A stretch of DNA of 64,000 nucleotides from Moniliophthora roreri (Eukaryota; Basidiomycota; Agaricomycetes; Agaricales; Marasmiaceae): the NCBI GenBank assembly GCA_001466705.2, contig LATX02000231.1:124001-188000 (forward strand), in the 5' to 3' direction. Within the stretch, counting starts at the first letter, position 1. Every line of letters starts with the position of its first letter. Below the pieces are notes generated by a model, which had not been told where the DNA came from, made no database searches, and was given only the letters and a program-made list of their open reading frames with translations. Shown here in pieces: positions 11,318 through 23,040 of this stretch. A program made the position numbers and the translations under genes.

Positions 11318-13876
11318 CTGGATAGCATGTAGCAGAGCACCTGGGGCTTAGCCAGCACACACCTTCATATTGTGATTTTTGAAAGCCCTCTTTTTCGGTT
11401 AGATTGCCTTCTGCTGTCAAAAGATCGCAGGTGACCTGAGGATTGAGTTGAAATCTTTACCTTGGCATTCCTGTCTGCACTGAAAATCAAGACAACCTAA
11501 AAGAACTCTCTAGATTGTTGCAGCGTGAATTGTAGGTCGACTCTATGTATGATTGGGCAAGCTTCGCGGTGGATATTGGACATTGGACGTTGAAACTTGG
11601 CGTAGGAACGGGGGGACTTTTGATGCTGATATCGGATGCCATCAGAACGACTCTCTTCTATCGGTGATAACAGCTTAGGACGTGAATTTCAGGAACCCGT
11701 TCCTCGGTCGGAGAGTATCAGGTGACTGGCTGGGCGAAACTGTAGCAACTTACGAGCGCGATGACATTGACTATAACAAGCCTGAATTCCAGCCGTGAAT
11801 AGTATGGAGAAATATATCTATTTGAGAGTTATCTAGATGAGAAAGAACCTGGGTTAGCTGTGTTAATCACTCGTCAGTTTAATGATCAAGTACGCGAGAG
11901 CAACGTACAAAGGACGTGGAAGCCGCTTTAAGGTTTGCACATGTGGGCAAATTCGCACCAAAGCGTTTTGCGACGACGATCGGGTCCCGACTCTCGTATT
12001 GGCGATAACAGTTGGCACAAGGTCATCAATTCATGAAAATCAGATCGCGAACTTTTTATAGCCACGGGTTTGATTCGGTCGAATTCGAAGTAGAGTAGGT
12101 CTAATGCCATGTCCTGCGCCATGCTGGACTTGAGCTAGACTCGGTAGAATTGAAGCTTGAATACTAGCAAGTGGACCAAGAACATTCTGATGTGACTTGG
12201 AGGCTGCCGAATCGACAAACGTGGGTAGTACTATTGCCATAATAATCTGAAATATATAGTTTGAGAGAGAGTCATACTACTCATTTGCAAGAGACTATGT
12301 CTATCTTCAAAATGCACCCATTAGAATCACTTTCTTTGACCATGAAAAACCAAATACGCACGAGTACCCTTCTGTTGCCCTTTGTCGTCAAACATCTTCC
12401 ATCCTCATTACTAGCAACTAGCCCAATATCGTGTTTCTTGGGGTCTAGACAAAAATCCGGGTCAGTGGCCACATTGAGGAAGTCGAAAGAGGGACTTTGA
12501 TGAGGATCATATACTCGCAGCGACGTTGGAATTTGGCACATTTTTGACCATTAGCCGATATCCTGGATTGAGTAGGGAAAGTCAAGTCGTGTAGAAAAAG
12601 AAAAGGTATGAGGAAAGCAGAGACTCAGACTGCTGCTGTTATTGTACTGTTCTGACTCTGAGCGCCTCAGGCCTCAGCGCTCATGCATCTGGCCACGTGG
12701 TCCGCTTGCGTAACGGTTCGAGGTACCCTTTCCCGGTATGTGTATTACCTTCACTTGCTCTTCCCTGCTTTCCCTCTCGGTTTTTATTGACATCTTAGGT
12801 GGAGAATGGCCATTCAGACTACCAGGCTCAAAAACTCGGAACTCGATCACGCACCTACTTCTGCAGTGAAAGCGGATTTCTTATCTCTGGAAGAATACGA
12901 ACTCAAGCTCCGGGACCCGTATAAGAATTAGAATAACGTTTTCTCTTCGAGCTCACTCTGCGGCCCTTCTCGGCAGTGCGCTGGCAACCATCTGAAGTCT
13001 TCTTCGATACTCGCAAGTGCGGCCACACAGTACGGAAGTTCTTGCGAGCCGAAGCGTAATGTATACGAGCGGATTGGTGCGTAGCGTTCGCCTTTACTTA
13101 CTCCACTGTTTAGCGTTCACTGCGACTATTTCCCAATGCGGGACTGAGACTTGTACAGTATGACCTCTCTTAATCCATACCCCATATACCCATAACCTCT
13201 TATAACCCATAGATTATTTGCCTGGTTTGGCGGAGAAAACCCCATGGCTTTGGGCATGAACCAACTGCTATGGGTTATAAGAGGTTAGACTATAGACTAT
13301 ATTCTGTTTGTCAACTTGAAGTTACTAATGTCGCCGACGTAGCATATGAACGGCATTCCTTGGCTTCGAGCAGTTCGGCATCCTTCGCTGTCACCGCTCT
13401 TGGAATAGACTTCACGGCGAATTCGGATAACGCAGTCTCACGATTTCTAGAAGAGATATTGCGAATGCCTGGTCTCGCATATGGAACATATAGGTAAGTG
13501 TATCTCGACATTGTAATTCTGAATTGCGTATGGCAAGATATTGATGTCCCTGTTGACATCCCGCAAGACAGATTGGAGAACCTGGGGGGTTGGATTCTGG
13601 TCGCGAAAAGGGCTGGAAACAGCGATAGAGTCGATGGAACTCGGGAGTGATTCCATAGGAGAAGAAATTTTGTTATTTACCTATCAACCCTACCAATAAA
13701 ACTTGGATTTGAGGTCCCTGACCAAGAGTAGCGTTATCTTGTTGATAGCATGGAAGACCACGGGCAGTGCGAGTGACCATCAGTGACCATGTGTGTTGTA
13801 TAATTGCAAGAACCCTTTCTATTGGGGCTACCATCATGTTCTCCTCTTGGCACTCCTTTTCGGCTCGAAACTCAGG
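11318..13876. other. Intergenic, mostly featureless
   Basis: No gene is recognised. Near 12.7-12.9 kb an intron-like stretch (GTATGT...CTTAG) leads into a 41-codon open frame (12806-12931) ending in LEEYELKLRDPYKN; this could be a gene relic but I cannot identify it. A hairpin lies at 13193-13287. Confidence 0.5.
13193..13287. repeat. Foldback with perfect 20-bp arms
   Basis: TAACCTCTTATAACCCATAG at 13193-13212 is repeated in perfect inverted form at 13268-13287, with a 55-bp loop. No target-site duplication is obvious. It could be a small foldback element or MITE remnant. Confidence 0.6.
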
Positions 13877-13883
13877 TATAAAA
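13877..13883 (+). promoter_or_regulatory. TATA box of the M28 aminopeptidase gene
   Basis: TATAAAA lies 44 bp before the start codon, with a short leader that fits transcription starting close to the ATG. Confidence 0.5.
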
Positions 13884-13920
13884 TGGCACAGAAAGGGGTA
13901 GAGGCGTCTCGTACTTCACG

Positions 13921-15654
13921 ATGAGACTGTCCACCGTGTTTGCCGGCTTTGCCTTTGCTGCAGTTCACTGTGCTGCCCTCGAAGTCGGACTCGACGTCGA
14001 TGCTCAATTCGCCTCGGGTCCACCAAAACCACCGGGAAAATCTCGTGCTAGTCCTGTTGAGATAGCACAGTGCGTGGCTGAACCTCAGAGGCCCCTTTTT
14101 ACTGGACTAATGTGATGATTTTAGACTTGACAACACGTTGAAATCTTTATACCAAATTGCAGTGGACAATGGCGGGAACCGTGCCTTTGGTCTTCCAGGC
14201 TACGATCGCTCAGTTGATTTCATCGTGAACTCTATCAAAAAATTCGACAAGGGGAATCATTTCACTGTCTGGAAACAGCCCTTTACCGCCCAATTCACCC
14301 GGGTCACTTTACACCGTTTCAACGTCTCTGACAACGAATCATATGTCCCCGAACCGCTCTTATACTCTCCTTCGACACCTGTTGGCGGTATCACTGCAGA
14401 ACTGGCCGTCGTTCCGGGAGATGCTAAGCCTTGCAATGGTGACGAGCTGGCAGCAACTGGAGCAGATGTAGCTGGAAAGATCCTTCTCATTGAACGAGGC
14501 TCTTGCCCAGATGGCACGACCTTTGCGGGAAAGGTCAAGACCGCAAAGGCAGGGGGCGCTTTGGCAGCTATCATCTTCAACAACGCTCCGGGAGTCATTT
14601 CGAGCGGTACCTTGACAGCACCTAACCCGGAATACGTTCCCGCTGGATTGATCTCACAAGAGGCTGGACAGGCATTGAGAGCAAGGGTCTTGGCCGGAGA
14701 GAAATTGATTGTCGAGTACGAGCAGAATCAGGTCATTGAGAACAGGACTACGGTCAATGTCTTTGCTGAGACCAAGGCTGGAGATAAGAACAACCTTATA
14801 CAGCTCGGCGCACATCGTACGTCGCACTAAAGGCTCTGTTATACATTCAGTTGACATTGGTCTTTTATAGTTGATGGTGTGCAAGCTGGCCCTGGCATCA
14901 ACGACGACGGAAGCGGGACCACTTTGATTCTCGAACTCTTACGGACGCTCGATGCCAAACGTGTCAAGAACGCCGTCAGGTTCTCCTGGTGGGGTGCCGA
15001 AGAGTACGTGCTAGTTCCTTAGGGATTTGACTGGAATATTTTACTGAGACCTTTTCGTAGGAATGGGCTCCTTGGATCGATATTCCACACTTCCAACCTC
15101 ACGTCATCAGAAGTCGACAACATTTTGCTGTACCTCAACTTTGACATGGTCGGCCGCGGTTTCTACGGCACGTGTTTAATAGTTTCTGCATTCTAAATGC
15201 TTCAACTAAGCTCCTGACAGGCGTTTTCGACGGTGACGGTTCTACTTACGGTCGTGTCGCCCCTCCTGGTTCAGATGTCATCGAGAAACTCTTTGAGGAC
15301 TTTTTCGCTGCACGAGGCATCCCAGTCCAACCTGTATCACTCAGCGGAGGTTCTGACTACGTCCCATTCCTGGAGAACCTGCAAAAGCCAGTAGGAGGGC
15401 TCTTCACCGGGACGGGTGTTGATCAAGATCCATGCTACCACAAAGCCTGCGATACATACGACAACGTAAACCAGACGCAGTTGCTCATCAACACCCAGGC
15501 CGCACAAACCGTTTTGTTGAAGCTCATTGATGAGGGAACAACGTTGATTCCGAAAAACTTGACGACAGTGGCTGCTCCCAAGGTTCTCGTTAACCTTGCT
15601 TCGGACGTAGACCTCGAGTTCACGAAACAATGCAATCATGAGCATGAAGTGTAG
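13921..15654 (+). CDS. Secreted M28 zinc aminopeptidase with PA domain
   Basis: Predicted 504-aa exopeptidase of the aminopeptidase Y/leucine aminopeptidase type. Introns are 14070-14124, 14817-14870, 15004-15060 and 15168-15220; the last is GC-AG. A signal peptide (MRLSTVFAGFAFAAVHCAA) begins the protein. The PA domain follows (residues about 130-225, with GKILLIERGSC and AGGALAAIIFNN), then the M28 catalytic domain. Expected metal and catalytic residues are present: His and Asp in GAHLDG, Asp in GINDDGSG, the Glu pair in WWGAEENGLLGS, Asp in NFDMV, and His in CYHKACDT. It should remove N-terminal residues from peptides outside the cell or in the vacuole. The length and domain order are normal for fungal members. 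Confidence 0.92.
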
Positions 15655-17203
15655 ATAATACTTAACCACAAATGTTGTACATGAATGGACTGTCGCGAAC
15701 CTTCCAGATATGGCAAAGTCACGATTCAGAGCACCACCTCATGCCTGTGACTCGACGCGTTCGTTTCTGTTTTCGTTCCAATTGCACCCTCTCAGCAATT
15801 TCTCTTCAGAAGTCACTGGATGTCTGCGAATAGTTCAAGCTTTTTTGACATTTCTACGATGTACGGTGCTCGTCTGGCACCACAAAAAGTTGACTTTTCT
15901 TCTAGCATCTGTGGCGGTAGCATTGATAAATACTATTCACAGGGATCAAGATGCTCGTCCAGCGCCCTTCACAAGGAATGAAAGGAGAGAGGTGCATGTG
16001 AGAGTACGAGTTTTTCGATAACGACTTCTGGGCATATGAATATGAAAACCCTCCGAGCGACGCCGAATTACCTATAGTTCGCAGGTTCATTTTAGCCAGG
16101 GATTTGTGTCCCAAGCGTGGCATTAAACGTGAAGTGAAGGAAGTTAAGCCTTGCTGGAAACAGGGAGACTTACAATTGTAATGTAAGTGATAAAAGCTTT
16201 GTATACCGGGCAGACTATCCAAAATCAATCAAGTACAGCCTGGGCTGACCATCCGATCTGCAGCGCAATCGAGGGCTTTGAGGGAGGAGGAGTGGCCTGA
16301 ACTCGACTAAGGGATCCCGATGTGAGATAACTTTGGTTGAATATGTGCCAGTCTCATTTCTTGCGTTTGCAGGGTTGATTGTTATCTGCTTGTTCATTTG
16401 TTTGACTTCATATGAGTCGACAATTGCTATCTTCCGGTGCTGCATCGACTCCCAGGCGATCACAAGAGGCCTCCTTATACATCACCAGTCCCGTCCTCAT
16501 TAGGAACAGATGTCGGTCATATACACTGATGTCAGGACTCGGTAGCTTTGCATTGTGCAAACTCCGAACAGCTTTCCGATCCGTGCAAGCTAATTATCAT
16601 CTAGTAGGAGTCCCAGGAGGAGGCTCGAGCTACGAGGAGGACTGATTGAGGGCACAACGGTGTGAGTGTGCCCTTCAAGTGCCAAGAATGTGCGATTTTC
16701 TTACTTGCTCACAGGATTGTCAGGGGCCAAAGTCAGCTCGTTCATTACTGTCATCGGTCGACATTCCCCTTGTCCGATTCAATGTTAACTTGCCACGGAG
16801 GAACAAAATACGGGGAATGCAGTGCTGGAGCACCTCAAAATCTCATCTGAATGGGTCTATGTGACTGGAACAGGTACGGTCTGCGTTAGCGATAGCGGTC
16901 AAAATTCTCGGGTGTTGTCAATAATACGGACGGTAGTCAGCCCCAAGTCAGCCCGATTGTGGAGACAATCAAGCAAAGACAATATGAAATTGAGAACAGT
17001 TACCAGTCATTTCGCGTCAGCATGATTGCGAGAGATCAAAGGCGCCTTTCTCATCCTCATTGTTGTCTGATAAGTAACCGTGGAATAAGCGGCTTACGGT
17101 CATCCTGAACAGATTTATGAGAAGCTTTAAATACTTAATTTTGCAGTAACATGCCCCAAACAACCTTCCCCGACACATTCTCTTCTCCTAAACCTCCAAA
17201 CCG
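15655..17203. other. Intergenic, no gene recognised
   Basis: Only short overlapping frames with no motif. The last 80 bases before 17204 are C/T-rich, as expected for the leader of the oxidoreductase gene. Confidence 0.5.
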
Positions 17204-18097
17204 ATGGCATCCAAGAGAGCCGACGACAGAACCACCATTCTCATAGTTGGAGGAGGCTCTGCTGGTGTCAACATCACCAGACCGTTATCGAAATCGCTCG
17301 ACCCGGCCAAGTACAACGTCGTCCATACATCCTCTTCTTGATACCGGCTCTTCAGATGATCGTCTCCAACCAGAATCACCTCGAAGACCAGATTATGGTC
17401 CCCTATGACAAGCTATTCCACAATGGGAACGGCACCTTTGTCCAAGGCGAAGTGACCAAGATCAACCAGAAGCCAGGAGATACTCACGGCGAGGTTGTCT
17501 TAAGTAACGGAAAGACGTTGGAATACGATATCCTCGTTCTCGCTACCGGTGGGAAATGGGATGGACCTCTCGCCTTTCCGAAAGAGCCTTCAGAAGTGGT
17601 TTCCTTCATCTGTAAGCGCCGCAAGGAGTTTTCAAAGTCTCAAAATATTCTGCTTGTCGGAGGAGGAACTGTTGGCATTGGTACGTCGTCCATACTATAT
17701 TTGAGTTCATCTTCACTAACGATGAAGCACAGAGCTGGCTGGTGAAATCAGGGATATATGGCCCGTAAGTATCTTCACTCAATGATGTATATATTCACAC
17801 TGAAGGACATGTATATAGGGCAAGGAAGTCACTGTCATTCAACGGGACAGATTACTATTGAACAACACATATCCCGACAAGTTCCGCGTCGCTATGCAGA
17901 AACAGATTGAAAGTCGCGGTGTTAAGGTCATTGTCGACGACTCGATAGGAGACGTGGCATCTGGAGTGTCGAAGGGAACACTTACCACGCGCAAGGGCAA
18001 GGCACTGCAACCTGATCTTGTCGTACGTTATCCTCTATACAAACTAGGAACCATAATCACCTCTTTTGAATAGGTACGGGCTTGGGGAGCAAAGGCC
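17204..18097 (+). pseudogene. AIF/FSP1-like FAD oxidoreductase, 5' part, disrupted
   Basis: N-terminal two thirds of a pyridine-nucleotide-disulphide oxidoreductase of the AIF/AMID/FSP1 type. The FAD-binding GGGSAGV motif (TILIVGGGSAGVNITRPLS) is near the start and the second Rossmann motif is LLVGGGTVGIELAGEIRD. Other family marks are DKLFHNGNGTFVQGEV and LVLATGGKWDGP. Two defects are visible. After YNVV (about residue 40) the frame shifts: a stop follows at once in the first frame, while PYILFLIPALQMIVSNQN continues in another, so a short non-triplet piece is missing. The coding sequence then breaks inside AWGAKA, where a transposon begins at 18098. Introns near 17681-17731, 17764-17819 and 18022-18073 look normal. 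The 3' part is at 26623-27136. Confidence 0.85.
18091..18097. repeat. Target-site duplication, left copy
   Basis: AAAGGCC immediately before the transposon end CACCTATGG. The same seven bases follow the other end at 26623. Dropping one copy and everything between joins the oxidoreductase exon in frame. Confidence 0.85.
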
Positions 18098-18496
18098 CAC
18101 CTATGGTGCCCGAGAAATACCACGGGTTTGATGGCAAGCTACGCCTATCTCGGCATCAAATATGAAGAGTTTTTGGGCTGAGAGGGCGCCCGTCGTTAAA
18201 ACCCATCATTAATTCTGGTAATTTGAATTTTGCACCGAGAGCTCACTCCAAGGTCGAAATTCTTGCTGAACTTCCTGACCTCTCAGTCCGGCATTTCCCG
18301 TTCTATCGATATCGTCATCGTTTCCTTTTCGTCGCCGTCGCCATCACCGCATGTTCCCGTCGCCGAGTCCCGACCATTAATTGCATAAATATAGATCAAC
18401 ATCCGCCTCTTGACATCAAACCGCCATGATGCCGCCACCTCGGGCCCATGATGCCCATCCAGTGTCCCCTCCCCTTTCCGGATTTATCGCCGAGGT
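18098..18496 (+). repeat. Left TIR, copy 1
   Basis: Runs from CACCTATGG to ATTTATCGCCGAGGT, where similarity to the right ends stops. It contains a 68-codon open frame (MNFAPRAHSKVE...) seen in all six TIR copies. It also holds a CCGCCATGATG start that could launch transcripts inward. Confidence 0.8.
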
Positions 18497-18667
18497 GTTA
18501 GGTGGAATGTCCATGTACTGTCTGGACTAGAAGTGAGTCCCTCAAGTGCTGTTCTAAAGCAACTATCAAATAGAATACTCTTAAGCTTATCTTCTGATTG
18601 GACTAATACTGTTTCAGCTGGGAATAGATGCCAAGCATAACAAGAGGTGGATCAAGCTGTTTCCTAG

Positions 18668-18668
18668 N
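18668..18668. other. Single-N contig join
   Basis: Sequence before the N (18067-18667) repeats directly after it (18669-19269) almost without change. This is the pattern of two overlapping contigs placed end to end rather than merged. Confidence 0.75.
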
Positions 18669-18699
18669 TGAATAGGTACGGGCTTGGGGAGCAAAGGCC

Positions 18700-19098
18700 C
18701 ACCTATGGTGCCCGAGAAATACCACGGGTTTGATGGCAAGCTACGCCTATCTCGGCATCAAATATGAAGAGTTTTTGGGCTGAGAGGGCGCCCGTCGTTA
18801 AAACCCATCATTAATTCTGGTAATTTGAATTTTGCACCGAGAGCTCACTCCAAGGTCGAAATTCTTGCTGAACTTCCTGACCTCTCAGTCCGGCATTTCC
18901 CGTTCTATCGATATCGTCATCGTTTCCTTTTCGTCGCCGTCGCCATCACCGCATGTTCCCGTCGCCGAGTCCCGACCATTAATTGCATAAATATAGATCA
19001 ACATCCGCCTCTTGACATCAAACCGCCATGATGCCGCCACCTCGGGCCCATGATGCCCATCCAGTGTCCCCTCCCCTTTCCGGATTTATCGCCGAGGT
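18700..19098 (+). repeat. Left TIR, copy 2
   Basis: A near-identical repeat of copy 1 with the same upstream host bases, including the end of the oxidoreductase intron. It is probably an assembly duplicate or the second haplotype. Confidence 0.75.
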
Positions 19099-19422
19099 GT
19101 TAGGTGGAATGTCCATGTACTGTCTGGACTAGAAGTGAGTCCCTCAAGTGCTGTTCTAAAGCAACTATCAAATAGAATACTCTTAAGCTTATCTTCTGAT
19201 TGGACTAATACTGTTTCAGCTGGGAATAGATGCCAAGCATAACAAGAGGTGGATCAAGCTGTTTCCTAGGGCCGTCCGAAGACTGGAACGTATATGGTAC
19301 GTATCCAGATAGCTGTTTCATCTCCTCATCTTGAAATCTTACCATTAAGTATGCCAGACTCCTCCAGGGCATTGATCCCGGGTCAATCTCTATGATGTCA
19401 TGGATACGCACTCATGTTCTCA

Positions 19423-19423
19423 N
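19423..19423. other. Single-N contig join
   Basis: The contig that ends here (18669-19422) is repeated with a few substitutions in the next one (19424-20183), including the host intron end TTTTGAATAG. Confidence 0.75.
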
Positions 19424-19457
19424 TTTTGAATAGGTACGGGCTTGGGGAGCAAAGGCC

Positions 19458-19856
19458 CACCTATGGTGCCCGAGAAATACCACGGGTTTGATGGCAAGCT
19501 ACGCCTATCTCGGCATCAAATATGAAGAGTTTTTGGGCTGAGAGGGCGCCCGTCGTTAAAACCCATCATTAATTCTGGTAATTTGAATTTTGCACCGAGA
19601 GCTCACTCCAAGGTCGAAATTCTCGCTGAACTTCCTGACCTCTCAGTCCGGCATTTCCCGTTCTATCGATATCGTCATCGTTTCCTTTTCGTCGCCGTCG
19701 CCATCACCGCATGTTCCCGTCGCCGAGTCCCGACCATTAATTGCATAAATATAGATCAACATCCGCCTCTTGACATCAAACCGCCATGATGCCGCCACCT
19801 CGGGCCCATGATGCCCATCCAGTGTCCCCTCCCCTTTCCGGATTTATCGCCGAGGT
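19458..19856 (+). repeat. Left TIR, copy 3
   Basis: The copy that continues furthest into the element interior, to the N at 20906. It differs from copies 1 and 2 by scattered substitutions. Confidence 0.8.
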
Positions 19857-20203
19857 GTTAGGTGGAATGTCCATGTACTGTCTGGACTAGAAGTGAGTCC
19901 CTCAAGTGCTGTTCTAAAGCAACTATCAAATAGAATACTCTTAAGCTTATCTTCTGATTGGACTAATACTGTTTCAGCTGGGAATAGATGCCGAGCATAA
20001 CAAGAGGTGGATCAAGCTGTTTCCTAGGGCCGTCCGAAGACTGGAACGTATATGGTACGTATCCAGATAGCTGTTTCGTCTCCTTATCTTGAAATCTTAC
20101 CATTAAGTATGCCAGACTCCTCCAGGGCATTGATCCTGGGTCAATTTCTATGATGTCATGGATATGCACTCGTGTTCTCGCTCGGAGAATCCTCCCTCAG
20201 TGA
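19786..20203 (+). CDS. Transposon-borne small spliced frame, function unknown
   Basis: Starting at the CCGCCATGATG inside the left TIR, exons 19786-19854, 19978-20058 and 20108-20203 join in frame to an 81-aa product. The introns have usual borders (GTGTTA...TTTCAG and GTATCC...TTAAG). The product begins MMPPPRAHDAHPVSP, is basic in the middle (DAKHNKRWIKLFPRAVRRLER) and ends RRILPQ. I do not recognise it. It may be the start of a decayed transposase or a short accessory protein, and other splicing is possible. Confidence 0.35.
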
Positions 20204-20905
20204 GTTTGACCGTATGCTGTGATAGAGAATGGTAGGTGTTTTTTTTTTTTCCTGATTTCCAATCTTTTTGTAGTTCTAGTTCTCATTTACAGCAACATCT
20301 CTGTCAGGACTGCTGGCCACAGTTTTGGGCATGGTAAATCATTCCGTGTCTCCACGATAGTACTTCACATCCTATATGTAGGTTGTATATGTTCACAATG
20401 TACATTTCGCTTTGGATCCAAATGACTGTTATCCAGCATAGCGAGTTGATCGCCTTGATTTCCAGATTGTTTTTCGATAGCACTTTCTGTATTTAAAGTT
20501 GTACGAACAAACACGAAGCTTTTACTCAATCTCCGTGAATCTACCTTTAAATATCACAACTAGTCTATATTCATCAATGCTGTTAATACAATTTGAAGAG
20601 CCTTGTGATTTCTCTAAGTGTTTAGGATAGCGCATTGATGGAACAAAGTAGGAGAAACTTTTCTAGATGATCACCACGCTGTGATCACCACACATCACCA
20701 TGGTCGACAACTTACCAATTACTCACCCCACATCCTTTGGGATGGGGCCGAACTGCTTCATAAAGCCACTATGACCAGTATCTGATAGTTCTTATCACTT
20801 TTGTCCACCTCAAATTTATTTCGGTTGAATGGTAAGTAAGACACCTTATTGCTGGACGTTGATCTGCTAACGCAGCTGCCCATCTATAGTGCCAAAAATT
20901 CTCAC

Positions 20906-20906
20906 N
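20906..20906. other. Single-N join hiding about 250 bp
   Basis: The matching stretch of the second element copy (23081-23328) is present there but missing here. The join is otherwise collinear, so this N stands for a real gap. Confidence 0.75.
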
Positions 20907-21371
20907 ATCTGTTATTCTTATGGTCGATATTGGCGCTCAACTCAACACCTCCACAGCTATCTTCGTTATGAATATCTGAGTACACTGGAACACATCACGA
21001 GCTCCCATGTCTAGGAATTAAATGTCAGCTAGCAGGTTACAGTTGCTCAGGCGGGTGTCTGTACAAGGTATCACTAATTATGGGAGCTGAAAGGGCCCCA
21101 AAACACTGTTGATTGGTCTTTTACTACTGCATTCTGGAATCAATAGGACATGATCACCTCTTGTAGAACTTGAGGATTTGCTATGGGTGCAGGGTCAAAT
21201 GAGCCTGGAGAGATGTGTATCTGCAGTTTTGATGGGGCCAGATGATTTCCAGATGCAAGAAAATGTAATCAATAATCTGAGAAGCAAGATCATCTCAATT
21301 CAGAATGCTCACCAGCATGATTTGTACTAAGTGTTCAGCAATGGTTTGTATCCAAACTAGTATGCTGAAAT

Positions 21372-21635
21372 TTAGTCTTGACAGCTTGGAAATTCCCCCC
21401 GCAAAGCCGACATGATGGGATGTAGGGACCAGTGCAGGTCACCTTGACTGTAAGCGACATGAGAAATGTCTCGGATGACATCAAAAGCTCGGTGGTAAGC
21501 CATTGATTGAACAGCGTTGAAGCTGGGCATTAGTTTCCACGAGTCTATACATGAACCCGCCTCGTCATGGAGGTCAATGCAAAAGGTGAGATAAAATATC
21601 AGGTGAAAACTCACCTCATCCAAGTTCCCATACAT
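21372..21635 (-). other. Transposon internal coding segment (minus), unrecognised
   Basis: An open stretch with a coding look: MYGNLDE, then a possible intron (GTGAGT...), then LHDEAGSCIDSWKLMPSFN and HRAFDVIRDISHVAYSQG. In the second copy (about 23800-24040) the HRAFD codons carry a stop, so that copy is damaged. It is probably part of a transposon gene read from the right TIR inward. No family was assigned. Confidence 0.35.
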
Positions 21636-21812
21636 CCATGAGTAAGATGTCCTTTACAGGACCCATCCAACTGCTATCTGCCTAACGGAAGCTACGATGA
21701 AAGTGGAGTTGTAATGGTGTGGCATGCCTCCTGAATGAGACGTGTGAAAGAAAATAAGGGTCAGTACATAGAGAAATGACTTACCTAGGACAAAATATAT
21801 GGCACATTTGAT

Positions 21813-22211
21813 ACTTCGGCGATAAATCTGGAAAGGGAAGGGGACACTGGATGGGCATCATGGGCCCGAGGCGGCGGCATCATGGCGGTTTGATGTCAAG
21901 AGGCAGATGTTGATCTATATTTATGCAATTAATGGTCGGGACTCGGCGACGGGAACATGCGGTGATGGCGACGGCGACAAAAAGGAAATGATGACGATAT
22001 CGATAGAACGGGAAGTGCCGGACTGAGAGGTCAGGAAGTTCAGCGAGAATTTCGACCTTGGAGTGAGCTCTCGGTGCAAAATTCAAATTACCAGAATTAA
22101 TGATGGGTTTTAACGACGGGCGCCCTCTCAGCCCAAAAACTCTTCATATTTGATGCCGAGATAGGCGTAGCTTGCCATCAAACCCGTGGTATTTCTCGGG
22201 CACCATAGGTG
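21813..22211 (-). repeat. Right TIR, copy 1, followed by inverted host bases
   Basis: Inverted copy of the left TIR ending CATAGGTG at 22211. The next 24 bases (22212-22235) are the exact reverse complement of the oxidoreductase exon at 18074-18097. The element interior then resumes in plus orientation at GTAC/GTATCC. Confidence 0.8.
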
Positions 22212-23040
22212 GGCCTTTGCTCCCCAAGCCCGTACGTATCCAGATAGCTGTTTCGTCTCCTCATCTTGAAATCTTACCATTAAGTATGCCAGACTCCTCC
22301 AGGGCATTGATCCCGGGTCAATCTCTATGATGTCATGGATACGCACTCATGTTCTCACTCGGAGAATCCTCCCTCAGTGAGTTCGACCGTATGCTATGAT
22401 AGAGAATGGTAGGTATTTTTTTTTCCTGATTTCCGATCTTTTCATAGTTCTAGTTCTCATTTACGGCAACATCTCTGTCAGGACTGCTGGCCACAGTTTT
22501 GGGCATGGTAAATCATTCTGTGTCTCCGCGAAAGTACTTCACATCCTATATGTAGGTTGTATATGTTCACAATGTACATTTCGCTTTGGATCCAAATGAC
22601 TGTTATCCAGCATAGCGAGTTGATTGCCTTGATTTCCAGATTGTTTTTCGATAGCACTTTCTGTATTTAAAGTTGTATGAACAAACATGAAGCTTTTACT
22701 CAATCTCTGTGAATCTACCTTTAAATATCACAACTAGTCTATATTCATCAATGCTGTTAATACAATTTGAAGAGCCTTGTGATTTCTTTAAGTGTTTAGG
22801 ATAGCGCGTTGATGGAACAAAGTAGGAGAAACTTTTCTAGATGATCACCACACTGTGATCACCACACATCACCACAGTCGACAACTTACCGATTACTCAC
22901 CCCACATCCTTTGGGATGGGGCCGAACTGCTTCATAAAGCCACTATGACCAGTATCTGATAGTTCTTATCACTTTTGTCCACCTCAAATTTATTTCGGTT
23001 GAATGGTAAGTAAGACACCTTATTGCTGGACGTTGATCTG

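Noticed and set aside
18223..18429. A 68-codon frame (MNFAPRAHSKVE...) repeated almost identically six times
   Set aside because: It lies inside the transposon terminal repeats, so its copies come from the repeat itself. No sign of selection on the protein.
18098..22211. CACTA/Plavaka-type element, suggested by the CACCT terminus
   Set aside because: Those make 2-3 bp duplications; here the duplication is 7 bp and no matching transposase motif was found.
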